DNA from: Solimonas sp040754295
Lineage (GTDB): Bacteria; Pseudomonadota; Gammaproteobacteria; Nevskiales; Nevskiaceae
DNA length: 64,000 nucleotides
Direction of reading: 5' to 3'
Assembly (NCBI GenBank): GCA_040754295.1
Contig: JBFMCQ010000013.1
Coordinates: forward strand, 4,825-68,824
The first letter of the stretch is position 1, and each line of letters begins with the position of its first letter. The position numbers were made by a program, and so were the translations under genes. The notes under the pieces are model-generated. The model saw only the letters and a program-made list of their open reading frames with translations. It was not told where the DNA came from and searched no databases. Below are positions 52,007 through 62,300 of the stretch, one piece after another.

Positions 52007-53521
52007 ATGGCAGACGCAGACGGCACAACCACGGGAACGCGGCAGCTCGACCAGCTGAGCCTCGACAATCGCTTCGCGCGGCTCGGCGAGGCCTACTATT
52101 CGCGCGTGACGCCGACGCCGCTGACGCGGCCGCGCCTGCTGCATGCGAACCCCGACGTCGCCGCGCTGATCGACCTCGACCCGGCGGCCCTCGACACGCC
52201 GGCATTCACCGAAACCTTCGCCGGCAATCGGCCGCTGCGCGGGGGCGAGCCGCTGGCGATGCTCTATGCCGGGCACCAGTTCGGCGTCTGGGTGCCGCAG
52301 CTGGGCGACGGCCGCGCGATCCTGCTCGGGCAGGTGCGCAACGCGCGCGGCGAAAGCTGGGACCTGCAGCTCAAGGGCGCCGGCAAGACGCCGTACTCGC
52401 GTTTCGGCGACGGCCGCGCGGTGCTGCGCTCCAGCGTGCGCGAGTACCTCGCCGGCGAGGCACTGCATCACCTCGGCATCGCGACGACGCGCGCGCTGTG
52501 TCTGATCGCCGCCGACGATCCGGTGCAGCGCGAAACGATCGAGACCGCGGCCGTGCTCTGCCGCGTCGCCCCGTCGCACCTGCGTTTCGGCCATTTCGAG
52601 GTGTTCTACGACCGGCGTCAGCTCGACCGCCTCGGTCCGCTCGCCGATCACGTGATCGACGAGCACTTCCCGGCGCTGCGTGGCGAGCCGGACCGATACG
52701 CGCGCTGGCTGCAGGAGGTGGTCGTGCGCACCGCGGAGCTGATCGCGCGCTGGCAGACCGTCGGCTTCTGCCACGGCGTCATGAACACCGACAACATGTC
52801 GATGCTCGGCATCACGCTGGACTACGGCCCCTACGGCTTCCTCGACGGCTTCGACGCCCACCACGTCTGCAACCATTCGGACGAAGGCGGGCGCTACGCC
52901 TACGACCGCCAGCCCGGCATCGGCTACTGGAACTGCTCGCGCCTGATCCAATCCTGCGTGCCGCTGCTCGACGCCGACCTGCAGCGCGCCGCCGAGATCG
53001 GCCAGGCGATCCTCGACCGCTACCCCGAGGCCTACGGCGCCGCGGTGACGCGCGGCTGGCGCGCGAAATTCGGTCTGCTCGAGGCGCGTGACACCGATCC
53101 CGAGCTGATAAACCGCTTCCTGACGCTGCTGCACAACGGCCGCTCGGATTTCACGCTCGCGTTCCGCGCGCTGTCGGCGGTGCGCAGCGGCGAGGAGACC
53201 GCGCCGAGCGCGCTGCGCGCGCGCATCCTCGACCTCGAAGCCCTCGACGCCTGGCTGCCGGACTACCGCGCACGGCTGCGTGCGGAGCAGTCCGACGACG
53301 CCGCGCGCGCCGCGCGCATGAACGCGGTCAATCCGAAGTACGTGCTGCGCAACCACCTCGCGCAGCGCGCGATCGACGATGCACAGCGCGGCAGCCGCGC
53401 GGAAATCGACCGCCTGCTGACGATCCTGCGCCGGCCCTACGACGAGCAGCCCGAGTACGCCGCCTATGCCGACGAGCCGCCGCCGGACATGCGCCACGTC
53501 GCCGTCAGCTGCTCGTCCTGA
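52007..53521 (+). CDS. selO: Protein adenylyltransferase SelO (YdiU)
   Basis: A 504-residue pseudokinase-fold AMPylase. YAGHQFGVWVPQLGDGRAIL, QLKGAGKTPYSRFGDGRAVL, HGVMNTDNMSMLGITLDYGP and YGFLDGFDAHHVCNHSDEGG are characteristic SelO motifs, including the metal-binding Asn/Asp. The C-terminus VAVSCSS has Cys where eukaryotic SelO has selenocysteine. It transfers AMP to Ser/Thr/Tyr of redox-related proteins. Length is normal. It stands alone on the plus strand. Confidence 0.95.
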   Translation: MADADGTTTGTRQLDQLSLDNRFARLGEAYYSRVTPTPLTRPRLLHANPDVAALIDLDPAALDTPAFTETFAGNRPLRGGEPLAMLYAGHQFGVWVPQLGDGRAILLGQVRNARGESWDLQLKGAGKTPYSRFGDGRAVLRSSVREYLAGEALHHLGIATTRALCLIAADDPVQRETIETAAVLCRVAPSHLRFGHFEVFYDRRQLDRLGPLADHVIDEHFPALRGEPDRYARWLQEVVVRTAELIARWQTVGFCHGVMNTDNMSMLGITLDYGPYGFLDGFDAHHVCNHSDEGGRYAYDRQPGIGYWNCSRLIQSCVPLLDADLQRAAEIGQAILDRYPEAYGAAVTRGWRAKFGLLEARDTDPELINRFLTLLHNGRSDFTLAFRALSAVRSGEETAPSALRARILDLEALDAWLPDYRARLRAEQSDDAARAARMNAVNPKYVLRNHLAQRAIDDAQRGSRAEIDRLLTILRRPYDEQPEYAAYADEPPPDMRHVAVSCSS

Positions 53522-53648
53522 GGGCGGCTCGGGCGCTGACGCAGATCATTCAGTCGTGCGCAAGCGCGGCGGAGAATGAGCGCAAACTTCGCCACGGCCG
53601 CGCGGTCGAAGTGAAAGGGTCGCGCGGGCGTCGTCCAAGGAGCGCATC

Positions 53649-53999
53649 ATGACCGCAACGCGTCTACACACGGGTTTCACTGGACTCGCCGGGGCCGTGC
53701 TGGCGCTCGGCGCGGCCCTACACGCGCACGCGCAGGGCGAAGACCCGCCCGCCGAGCTGCCGCCGGTCGTCGTCGAAGGCGAGCGCAGCGAGCTCGACAG
53801 CATCGCAGGCATCTACCGCAAGCGGCTGCCCTGCGTCGGCACCTGCGAAGAATCCGCCCAGGTGAATCCGGTCGAGCGCGTGCTCGAAGGCATCCAGACC
53901 CTGTTCATCGCCAGCTCGCTACCGGAGCAGCCGCGGCCGCTGGACAGCCTCGGCATCACGCAGCCGACGAAGGCCCGGCTCGAAGACAAGATGCCGTAA
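53649..53999 (+). CDS. Small exported protein, unknown
   Basis: A 116-residue protein. The signal peptide is GLAGAVLALGAALHAHAQGE. The mature part begins with PPAELPPVVVEGERSELDSI and has two cysteines in RKRLPCVGTCEESAQVNP. AAGGAG lies upstream of the ATG. The PPVVVEGER start resembles the TonB-box-like leaders of exported proteins but is not diagnostic. It is probably periplasmic, of unknown function. Confidence 0.65.
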   Translation: MTATRLHTGFTGLAGAVLALGAALHAHAQGEDPPAELPPVVVEGERSELDSIAGIYRKRLPCVGTCEESAQVNPVERVLEGIQTLFIASSLPEQPRPLDSLGITQPTKARLEDKMP

Positions 54000-54061
54000 C
54001 GGACGTATCGACGGCACCCGCGCGGCCCGGCGAGATGCGGCCCTGAACGGATCCGATGGAT

Positions 54062-54214
54062 TCAGGCAGCGGCGCGCAGCAGGAGGCGCAGCAGACCGGC
54101 GATCGCGGCGAAGGCGAGCACGCTCGCCGCCCAGAGCCCGACGAACCAGAGCAGCCGCCGGCGCCGGGCGCCGCCGTCAGTGGCCGTAGCCGGACCCGGG
54201 CGTGACTTTTCCAC
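54062..54214 (-). CDS. DUF2474 small subunit-like protein of cytochrome bd/CIO
   Basis: A 50-residue protein with a GTG start at 54214, overlapping the cydB 3' end by 38 bases in another frame. After a basic N-terminus (ARRRRLLWFVGLWAASVLAF) comes one membrane helix ending in AAIAGLLRLLLRAAA. This matches DUF2474, small single-helix proteins commonly encoded right after cydAB in proteobacteria, analogous to CydX. It would stabilise the oxidase. The start codon choice is uncertain. Confidence 0.7.
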   Translation of the reverse strand: MEKSRPGPATATDGGARRRRLLWFVGLWAASVLAFAAIAGLLRLLLRAAA

Positions 54215-55202
54215 GGAAGACCCAGTACGCGTAGGCGGTGTAGATCAGCACCATCGGCAGCGTGATCGCCAGCGCGATCAGGATGAACACCTGGCTCTCG
54301 TGCGGCGCGGCGGCCTGCGCGAAGCTCAGATCCGGCGGCACGACCTTCGGCCAGGTGCTGATGCCGATGCCCAGATAGCCGAGCAGGAACAGCGCGATCG
54401 CGTAGAAGAACGGCGGGTAGTGACTGCCCGCCGCGAGCTCGCGGTACAGCGATACGGCGACGACCGCGGTCGCGATCGGCACCGGTGACAGCGTCAGCCA
54501 GTGGGTGCCGCCGAACCAGCGCTCGGCGATTTCCGGGAACTTCAGCGGCGTGTAGATGCTGACGACGGCCAGCCCGAGCAGCGCCAGCAGCAGCGTCCGG
54601 CGCGCCGCCGCCCGTGCCCACGCGCGCTGCGGCCCTTCGGTCTTCATGTTGAGCCAGGTCGCGCCGAGCAGCGCGTAGGCGCCGACGACGCCCAGACCGG
54701 TGACGACCGAGAACGGCGTGAGCCAGTCGAAAGGCCCGCCGCCGAAGCTGATCACCGGATGCGGGCCGCTGGTGTCGGTCGTCAGCTGCACGCCTTCGAG
54801 CAGACCGCCGAGCAGCGCACCCTGGCAGAACGCGGCGAGCGTCGAGCCGCCGGAGAACGCGAAGTTCCAGAACGCGCGCGAGCGCCGCGCCTTTTGCCGG
54901 AACTCGAACGCCACGCCGCGGAAGATCAGCGCGAACAGCAACGCCATCAGCGGCACGTAGAACGCCGGCAACGCGACTGCGTAGGCGAGCGGAAACGCCG
55001 CGAACAGCACCGCACCGCCGAGGATCAGCCAGGTCTCGTTGCCGTCCCAGACCGGCGTGATGCTCGCGATCGCGATGTCGCGTGCATGCTCGTCCGGCAG
55101 CCAGCCGTAGAGGATGCCTACGCCCAGATCGAAGCCGTCGAGAATCACGTACATCAGCACGCCGAAGGCGATGACTGCGGCGGACAGCAGATAGAGCTCC
55201 AT
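54177..55202 (-). CDS. cydB: Cytochrome bd-type/cyanide-insensitive ubiquinol oxidase subunit II
   Basis: A 341-residue integral membrane protein with about eight or nine helices. MELYLLSAAVIAFGVLMYVI and DGFDLGVGILYG at the N-terminus, followed by PVWDGNETWLILGGAVLFAA, are diagnostic of CydB. It starts 2 bases before the cydA stop side (ATG 55202), directly coupled to cydA. It forms the oxidase heterodimer with CydA and supports respiration at low oxygen. Confidence 0.95.
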   Translation of the reverse strand: MELYLLSAAVIAFGVLMYVILDGFDLGVGILYGWLPDEHARDIAIASITPVWDGNETWLILGGAVLFAAFPLAYAVALPAFYVPLMALLFALIFRGVAFEFRQKARRSRAFWNFAFSGGSTLAAFCQGALLGGLLEGVQLTTDTSGPHPVISFGGGPFDWLTPFSVVTGLGVVGAYALLGATWLNMKTEGPQRAWARAAARRTLLLALLGLAVVSIYTPLKFPEIAERWFGGTHWLTLSPVPIATAVVAVSLYRELAAGSHYPPFFYAIALFLLGYLGIGISTWPKVVPPDLSFAQAAAPHESQVFILIALAITLPMVLIYTAYAYWVFRGKVTPGSGYGH

Positions 55203-55204
55203 GA

Positions 55205-56581
55205 TCAGACCGCCTCGTCCGGCACGACCTCGGCCGGCCGCGCGCCGCGCATCGCCTCGGGCCGGCGGTGCAGGATCGGCGCCGGCGGCCCCTGGCGCAC
55301 GATGCGCGAGCAGAAGTAGATGTAAGTGCCGAGCAGCGCGACGTAGACCACGACGAACAGCGCCAGCGAGGTCGCCACCGCGGACGCCGGCACCGGCGAC
55401 ACGGCGTCCGCGGTGCGGATCATCCCGTGCACGACCCAGGGCTGGCGCCCGGTCTCGGCGACGATCCAGCCGGCGAGCACGGCGAAGAAGCCCAGCGGCA
55501 TGCTGAGGCTGAGCGCGCGCAGATAGCGCCGCGCCGACTCCAGCTTGCCGCGCCTCCAGAGCACGACGCCGCTCGCGCCGAGCAGCAGCATCCACAGCCC
55601 GATGCCGACCATCACGCGGAAGCCGACGAACACCGGCCACACCGGCGGCCGGTCCTGCGGCTCGACTTCGGACAGCCCGAGCACGACGCCGTCGGGATCG
55701 TGCGCGAGGATCAGGCTGCCGAGCTTGGGAATCTCGAGCGCGAAGCGGTTGGTCTCGGCGTCCTGGTCGGGGATCGCGAACAGCACCAGCGGCGCGCCCG
55801 CGCGCGTTTCCCACAGCGCTTCCATCGCCGCGACCTTCATCGGCTGATGCTTCTGCACATTGAGACCGTGCAGATCGCCGACGACGATCTGCACCGGCGC
55901 CGCCAGTGCGATCGCCGCGATCGCCGCCTTGAGCGCGGCGAGCGCGGGCTCGCGGTGCACGCCGCGCAGCAGGTACAGCGCGCAGACGCCGGCGACGACC
56001 AGCGACGTTGTCAGCGCCGAGGCCAGCAGCATGTGCGTGAGCCGGTACGGGAACGACGGATTGAAGACGACGTCCCACCAGGCCAGCGGCACGAGGCGGC
56101 CGTCGATCCAGTCGGCGCCCTGCGGCGTATGCATGAAGCTGTTCGCCGAGAGAATCCAGAACGCCGAGTTGGTCGTGCCGATCGCGACCAGCAGTGTCGC
56201 GAGGAAGTGCAGCCGCGGCCCGACCTTGTCCCAGCCGAACAGCATGATGCCGAGAAAGCCCGCCTCGACGAAGAACGCGGTCAGCACCTCGGCCGACAGC
56301 AGCGGCCCCATGACCGGACCGGCGAGCTCGGAGAAGCGCGAGAAGTTGGTGCCGAACTCGTAGGAGAGAACCAGCCCCGACACCACGCCCATGCCGAAGG
56401 TGAGCGCGAAGATCTTGACCCAGAAGCGGTAGAGATCCAGGAAGTGCTGGCGGCCGCTGCGCCGCCAGCGCGCTTCGAAGTAGACCAGGAACCAGGACAG
56501 CCCGATCGTCAGCGTCGGAAACAGGATGTGAAAGCCGACCGTGAAGCCGAACTGGATTCGCGACAGCAGCAGAACATCCAT
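55205..56581 (-). CDS. cydA: Cytochrome bd-type/cyanide-insensitive ubiquinol oxidase subunit I
   Basis: A 458-residue heme-binding subunit. MDVLLLSRIQFGFTVGFHIL has the N-terminal His ligand region, GRQPWVVHGMIRTADAVSP contains the GRQPW motif, and KVAAMEALWETRAGAPLVL holds the heme b595/quinol-site residues. The Q-loop is short, as in CioA-type (cyanide-insensitive) oxidases. AGGA precedes ATG 56581. A longer frame to 56929 has no family match upstream of this Met. Order is cydA-cydB-DUF2474. Confidence 0.95.
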   Translation of the reverse strand: MDVLLLSRIQFGFTVGFHILFPTLTIGLSWFLVYFEARWRRSGRQHFLDLYRFWVKIFALTFGMGVVSGLVLSYEFGTNFSRFSELAGPVMGPLLSAEVLTAFFVEAGFLGIMLFGWDKVGPRLHFLATLLVAIGTTNSAFWILSANSFMHTPQGADWIDGRLVPLAWWDVVFNPSFPYRLTHMLLASALTTSLVVAGVCALYLLRGVHREPALAALKAAIAAIALAAPVQIVVGDLHGLNVQKHQPMKVAAMEALWETRAGAPLVLFAIPDQDAETNRFALEIPKLGSLILAHDPDGVVLGLSEVEPQDRPPVWPVFVGFRVMVGIGLWMLLLGASGVVLWRRGKLESARRYLRALSLSMPLGFFAVLAGWIVAETGRQPWVVHGMIRTADAVSPVPASAVATSLALFVVVYVALLGTYIYFCSRIVRQGPPAPILHRRPEAMRGARPAEVVPDEAV

Positions 56582-57281
56582 GATTCCTGCGCCTCGTGGT
56601 CGTGGTCCTTTTTCCTTCCGGCTCCTCCGGAGCGCGCGTATTGCAGCATATCGGCCGGGGGATTTCACCGACTTGCCGGGCCGCGATGACGGGCTATCGC
56701 GGCCACTGCGCTTGTTCACGGGAGCGCCCGCGGCGGGTGCCACGGCGCGTCGGAGTCGCGCAAGGACGGCCAGGCAGCAGGCTACCAAGCCTGTGCGCTG
56801 CGGGCTCGACAAAAAGAACTCCGGTCGGGGACGACGCGATGCGCCGGAGCGATGCCGCCGCCACTTAGCAGCACCGGGCTCGGCACGCGGAACACGGACC
56901 GCCGCGAGCTGCGCTTCAACGTCATCCACCGCCCGGCCACGGAGCGCGCGCGCCTACCCCGGCGTCGCAGCCCTTGCGACTCGGCGCCCCCCAGCAACCG
57001 AGCCGCGCGTGTCCAGACGACTGTCCCCGACCAGAGACAACGACCGCGTCGCGCCGCGTGATTCCCCCGAGCACGACCGGCTGCTAAAGGTTGCGGTGGG
57101 CACTCGGCGCGCACCGTTCAACCGTTCCCCACTCCCCTCGACATTCCGGGAATGAGCAAGCGGAAGTCTTGCACGCAGTCCACCACGGTTCTTCCCCCCA
57201 TATGGGTGTGCTGACCCTGCGGTCACTTCGGCGCCGCCGCGAACGCGGGCCCCGCCCGCCGCGCCCTGTATCCTTGGCGCA
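56582..57281. other. Intergenic region, no gene recognised
   Basis: About 700 bases between divergent cydA and the ion-transporter-like gene. All open frames are short and lack family features. It must contain the promoters of both flanking units, but I could not identify them reliably. GC content is similar to the rest of the window, so no recent insertion is evident. Confidence 0.5.
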
Positions 57282-58079
57282 ATGGACGCACGGACTTTTC
57301 TTTACGCCCTGCGGCGCATCAGCGTGGTCGACTGGATCATGCTGCTGCTCGCGATCCTGTCGATTGCACTGCTCGCCTACGAGACCTGGGGACCGGTCAC
57401 CGAAGCGGAGCGCCGGGACATCATCCTTGCCGACGTCATCATCTGCGGCATCTTTGCCGTCGAGTTCCTGTGGCGCTGGCGCGCGGCCGGCTGGAAGGGA
57501 AAGTTCATCGTCCGCAACTGGTACGAAATCCTCGGCATGATTCCGGCCGCGCACCCGGCGATCCGCGGCTTCCGGCTGTTCCGCATCATCCGCATCGTCG
57601 TCCTGCTCGCGCGCTTCGGCGCCGCGGCCGATCGCGCCTTCGGCGACGACTTCACCTACCTGCTGGTCAACCGCTTCCGCGACACCATCGTCGGCTCGAT
57701 CAGCGGCGCGGTGACGATCGCCGTGCTCGACGAGGTGGCGACGGTGCTGGCCAAGGGCACGTACACGCGCAACATCTCGCGCGCGCTCGCCGCCAACCAG
57801 AGCGAGATGCGCTCGATGATCATCGAGAAGCTCAAGCAGGACCGGCAGGCCGGACGCCTGTCGCGGCTGCCGTTCTACGACGACATCGTGCGCGCGGTCA
57901 TCGACGCGGCGATGCGCGTCATCGAGGAGGTGCTCAACGATCCGCGCAGCGACGCGCTGGTCGGCGACATCCTGCGCGAGAACATCCTGCAGCTGCGCGG
58001 CGCGGTCGCGCAGCGCGAAGCGGAGCTCGAATCGGCGCGCCGCGACGCACTGGCCGCGCGCAAGGTGCACGGCATCTGA
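57282..58079 (+). CDS. Pore-less voltage-sensor-like membrane protein (ion transport family)
   Basis: A 265-residue protein. Four membrane segments resemble S1-S4 of voltage-gated channels: S1 WIMLLLAILSIALLAYETW, S2 ADVIICGIFAVEFLWRW (with the conserved acidic residue), S3 near NWYEILGMIPA, and S4 GFRLFRIIRIVVLLARF with Arg every third residue. No S5, pore loop (GYG or similar) or S6 follows; instead a helical cytoplasmic region fills residues ~150-265. It could be a voltage-sensing or proton-conducting domain, or the pore may have been lost. It is 10 bases upstream of dadA, perhaps cotranscribed. Confidence 0.8.
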   Translation: MDARTFLYALRRISVVDWIMLLLAILSIALLAYETWGPVTEAERRDIILADVIICGIFAVEFLWRWRAAGWKGKFIVRNWYEILGMIPAAHPAIRGFRLFRIIRIVVLLARFGAAADRAFGDDFTYLLVNRFRDTIVGSISGAVTIAVLDEVATVLAKGTYTRNISRALAANQSEMRSMIIEKLKQDRQAGRLSRLPFYDDIVRAVIDAAMRVIEEVLNDPRSDALVGDILRENILQLRGAVAQREAELESARRDALAARKVHGI

Positions 58080-58089
58080 GGATCGCGCG

Positions 58090-59346
58090 ATGAAGGTTCT
58101 GATCCTCGGCGCCGGCGTCGTCGGCGTGACCTCCGCGTACTACCTAAGCCGCGCCGGTTGCGAGGTGACGGTCGTCGACCGTCAGGCCCAAGTCGCTGCC
58201 GAAACCAGCTTCGCCAACGGCGGCCAGATCTCGGTCAGCCATGCCGAGCCCTGGGCCAATCCGCAGACGCTGCGCAAGCTCCTGCACTGGCTCGGCCGGC
58301 GCGACGCGCCGCTGCGCTTCCATCTGCGTGCCGATCCCCAGCTGTGGCGGTGGGCGCTGCGCTTCCTGCGCGAGTGCACGCCGGCGCGCACGCGGTACAA
58401 CATCCGCCAGCTGGTCGCGCTGGGCCTGTACAGCCGCGCGCAGCTGCAACGCCTGCGCGCCGACACCGGCCTGCAGTACGACCAGCGCACGCGCGGCATC
58501 CTGCACGTCTACACCAGCGCGCGCGAACTCGCAGCGGCGCGCGCACCGGCCGAGCTGATGCGCGCACTGGGCTGCGAGCGGCGCGTGCTCTCGGTCGACG
58601 AGGCGGTCGCGATCGAGCCGGCGCTGCAGGCGGTCGCGCCGCGGCTCGCCGGCGCGACCTACTCGCCCGACGACGAATCCGGCGACGCGCAGCGCTTCAC
58701 GCATGCGCTCGCCGGCGTCTGCGCGCAGGCCGGCGTGCGCTTTCTGATGAATCACACGGTCACGGCGCTGCGCGCCGCGGACGGCCGCCTCGCACACGTC
58801 GAGGCGACCGACGCGCAGGGTGCGTTCGTGCGCCTGGACGCCGACGCTTACGTGCTCGCGCTCGGCAGCTACAGCCCGCTGCTGGCGCGGCCGCTGGGCC
58901 TGCGGCTCGCGATCTATCCGGCGAAGGGCTATTCGCTGACGATGCCGGTCAAGGACCCGGCGCGCGCATGGAGCGCCGCGGTCACCGACGAGGAGCACAA
59001 GATCGTGTTCTCGCGCCTGGGCGAGCGGCTGCGCGTCGCCGGCACCGCGGAATTCGCCGGTTACGACCGCAGTCTCGACGCCGCGCGCTGCGCGGTTCTG
59101 CTGCGCCGTACCGAGGAGCTCTTCCCCGGCGGCGGCGATGCGGCACAGGCCCGATACTGGGCCGGCCTGCGGCCGAGCACGCCGTCGAACGTTCCGTACA
59201 TCGGCCGCACGCGCTACCCGAACCTGTTCCTCAACACCGGCCACGGCACGCTCGGCTGGACGCACGCCTGCGGCTCGGGGCAGGCGATCGCGGACATCGT
59301 CTGCGGGCGCGAGCCGGAGGTGGAGCTCGCGCGTACGTCGGCTTAA
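58090..59346 (+). CDS. dadA: D-amino-acid dehydrogenase small subunit-type flavoprotein
   Basis: A 418-residue FAD oxidoreductase. MKVLILGAGVVGVTSAYYLS is the Rossmann start; VVDRQAQVAAETSFANGGQI follows as in DadA. A C-terminal YWAGLRPSTPSNVPYIGRTR with NTGHGTLGWTHACGSGQAIA completes the FAD site. It oxidises D-amino acids (notably D-alanine) to 2-oxo acids, feeding electrons to the respiratory chain. It starts 10 bases after the voltage-sensor-like gene and precedes the alpha-2-macroglobulin gene. Confidence 0.93.
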   Translation: MKVLILGAGVVGVTSAYYLSRAGCEVTVVDRQAQVAAETSFANGGQISVSHAEPWANPQTLRKLLHWLGRRDAPLRFHLRADPQLWRWALRFLRECTPARTRYNIRQLVALGLYSRAQLQRLRADTGLQYDQRTRGILHVYTSARELAAARAPAELMRALGCERRVLSVDEAVAIEPALQAVAPRLAGATYSPDDESGDAQRFTHALAGVCAQAGVRFLMNHTVTALRAADGRLAHVEATDAQGAFVRLDADAYVLALGSYSPLLARPLGLRLAIYPAKGYSLTMPVKDPARAWSAAVTDEEHKIVFSRLGERLRVAGTAEFAGYDRSLDAARCAVLLRRTEELFPGGGDAAQARYWAGLRPSTPSNVPYIGRTRYPNLFLNTGHGTLGWTHACGSGQAIADIVCGREPEVELARTSA

Positions 59347-59398
59347 CTTAACCGCTGTCCGCTAGGATCGCTGTCTGGACTCTCCCGGAAGCTCGCTC

Positions 59399-62300
59399 AT
59401 GCGTTTCCTCGCGCTGGCCTGGCTGCTCGCCCCCGTGGTCGCAGCAGGAGCGGAAATCGAGCTGTTCTCGCCGCAGGGCGAGGTCAAGGACGTGCGGCAG
59501 GTGGCCGTGCGCTTCAGCGAGGACGTCGTCGATTTCGGCGACCCGCGCCTGCCGGCGCCGTTCGAGGTGTCCTGCGCAGCGCCGGGCGACGGCCGCTGGG
59601 CCGACGCGCGCAACTGGGTCTACGACTTCGAGCATGATCTCGATGCCGGGCTGGCGTGCACGTTCAAGGTCGCCGACGACTTCCGCGACCGCCGCGGCCG
59701 GCCGCTGCGCGGCCAGCAGCGCTTCGCGTTCACGACCGGCGGCCCGGCGATCCGCCGCTCCCTGCCCTACGCCGGCAACGACAACATCGACGAAAACCAG
59801 GTCTTCATCCTCGCGCTCGACGCGCCGGCGACCGCCGACTCCATCGAGGACCAGGCCTGGTGCGAGGCCGACGGCATCGGCGAGCGGATTCCGCTGCGCG
59901 TGCTCAGCGGCGACGAGCGCAGGCAGCTGCTCGAGCAGCGCCGCCAGCTCGGCTACGCCTACCTGCAGTTCATCGTCGTCCGCGATGCCGACGCCCGCGT
60001 CGTCGGCGGCGGCCGCATCCAGAGCCGGCAGCAGCTCGAAGCGGCGGAAAGCAAGCTCGCGGTCGTGCAGTGCCGGCGCACGCTGCCGGCGCGGCATCGC
60101 GTCAGTCTGGTCTGGGGCGCCGGCATCGCGACCGCCGGCGGCGCGACGACGCAGCAGGCGCAGCGGCTCGACTTTCGTGTGCGCGACGACTTCCTCGCCC
60201 GCTTCAGCTGCCGGCGCGCCAGTGCCGACGCCGACTGCCTGCCGATGCTGCCGATGGCGGTCGAATTCACCGCGCCGGTCGATCGCGCGCTCGCCGAGCG
60301 CGCCACGCTGGTCAGCGCCAGCGGCACCACGTACCGGCCCGAGCCGCTGAAGGAAGACCGCGTCGAAACCATCACCTTCGCCGGACCGTTCGCGGAGCGC
60401 GACCGGCTGACGCTGAGCCTGCCGGACGGTCTGGTCGACGACGCCGGCCGCACGCTTGCGAACCGCGAGCGCTTCCCGCTCGAAGTGAAGACCGACGAGG
60501 CGCCGCCGCTGGCGAAGTTCGCCGGCACTTTCGGCATTCTCGAGCGCCTCGAAGGCGGCATCCTGCCGGTGACGCTGCGCAATCTCGACGGCTCCGCCGA
60601 CGGCGCGGCGAGCGTTGCCGGCCGCAGCCTGCGCATCGACGACCCGCGTGCGATCTACGGCTGGATGCAGAAGATCGACGATGCGACGCGACCGCAGTGG
60701 CGCGACGGCGATCTGGTGCCGCCCGGAACCGATTCCGTGCTCGCCGGCGCAGGCGACGCGCTGCGGCTCGACGTCATCAAGCCCGGCGGCGCGCGCGAGC
60801 TCGAAGTCGTCGCGATTCCGCTGCGCGAGCCCGGGCTCTACGTCGTCGAGCTCGAAAGCCCGCGCCTGGGCCGCGCGCTCAACGCCACCGAGCGGCCGTA
60901 CTACGTGCCGACGATGGCGCTGGTCACCGACCTCTCGGTGCACCTGCAATGGGGCCTCGAGTCTTCCGCCGTCTGGGTCACGCGCCTGCACGACGGCGCG
61001 GTGGTCGCAAACGCCGCAGTCGAAGTGCTCGATGCCTGCACCGGTCAGACGCTGTGGTCCGGCACGACCGCAGCCGATGGCGTCGCCACGATCGCCGACG
61101 GGCTGCCCGCGCCGCAGGCCTGGACCGCCTGCAACAGCTATGCGCCGCACGACCTCCTGGTCGCGGTGCGCGCCGGCGACGACTTCAGCTTCGCGCTCGC
61201 CTCGTGGCACGACGGCATCACGCCCGGCGAGTTCGGCAACATCGCCAGCAATCTCTACGGCGGCGCGCAGGGATACGCGCACAGCGTGCTCGACCGCGCG
61301 CTGTACCGCGCCGGCGAAACCGTGTCGATGAAGCACTACCTGCGCGATCCGTCGATGGCCGGTCTGCGCGCAGCGACGCTCGCGCCGGACCGCCTCGTGA
61401 TCCGCCACGGCGGCAGCGGCAAATCCTTCGAGCTGCCGCTGCGCTTCGACGCCGGCGGCATCGCCGAGAGCAGCTGGACGATCCCGAAGGATGCGCCGCT
61501 GGGCAGCTACGCACTCGAGCTGCACGCCGGCACGACCGAGCAACGCTACAGCGGCAGCTTCCGCGTCGAGCAGTACAAGCTGCCGACCGCGCGCGCGCAG
61601 ATCCAGGGGCCGCGCGCCCCGCTGATCGGCGCCGGGGAAGTGCAGCTCGACCTCGACGTCAGCTACCTCGCCGGCGGCGGCGCCGCCTACCTGCCGGTCA
61701 AGCTGCGCACGCTGCAGCAGGCGTTCACACCGCAGTTCAAACACTACGAGGCGTTCCGCTTCGGCGGCGAGCCGGTGCAGGAGGGCCTGAGCGAGGAGTC
61801 GGCCGGCGGCTGGCTGCCCGAGTTCGACGACAGCGGGCAGGCGCTGCCGACCGCGACGATGCCGGCGCAGACGCTGCCGCTGACGCTGGACCGCCACGGC
61901 GCGGCGCGCGTGACGACACCGCTCGTACCGTCGCGCGTGGCACAGGATCTGCTCGCCGAACTGGAGTACGCGGACGCCAACGGCCAGATCCTGACGGTCT
62001 CGCGGCATCTGCCGCTATGGCCGTCGCGGCTCAACATCGGAATGCGCAGCGAGGGCTGGATCGCGTCGGCCGACGGCGTCGACATCAAGCTCGTCGTGCT
62101 CGACACACAGGGCGTGCCGCAGCGCGGCGTGCGCGTGAGCGTCGACGTCTTTCTGCGCGAAGTGCATTCGTATCGCAAGCGCCTGGTCGGCGGCTTCTAC
62201 AGCTACGCGCACAGCCGCAAGACCGTGCGCCTGCCGCTCGACTGCCAGGGCCGCTCCGATGAACTCGGCATGCTGAGCTGCCACCTCGAGCCCGGCGTCT

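Noticed and set aside
56782..57226. Minus- and plus-strand open frames between cydA and the voltage-sensor-like gene
   Set aside because: All are short and low-complexity, with inconsistent start signals and no conserved motifs.
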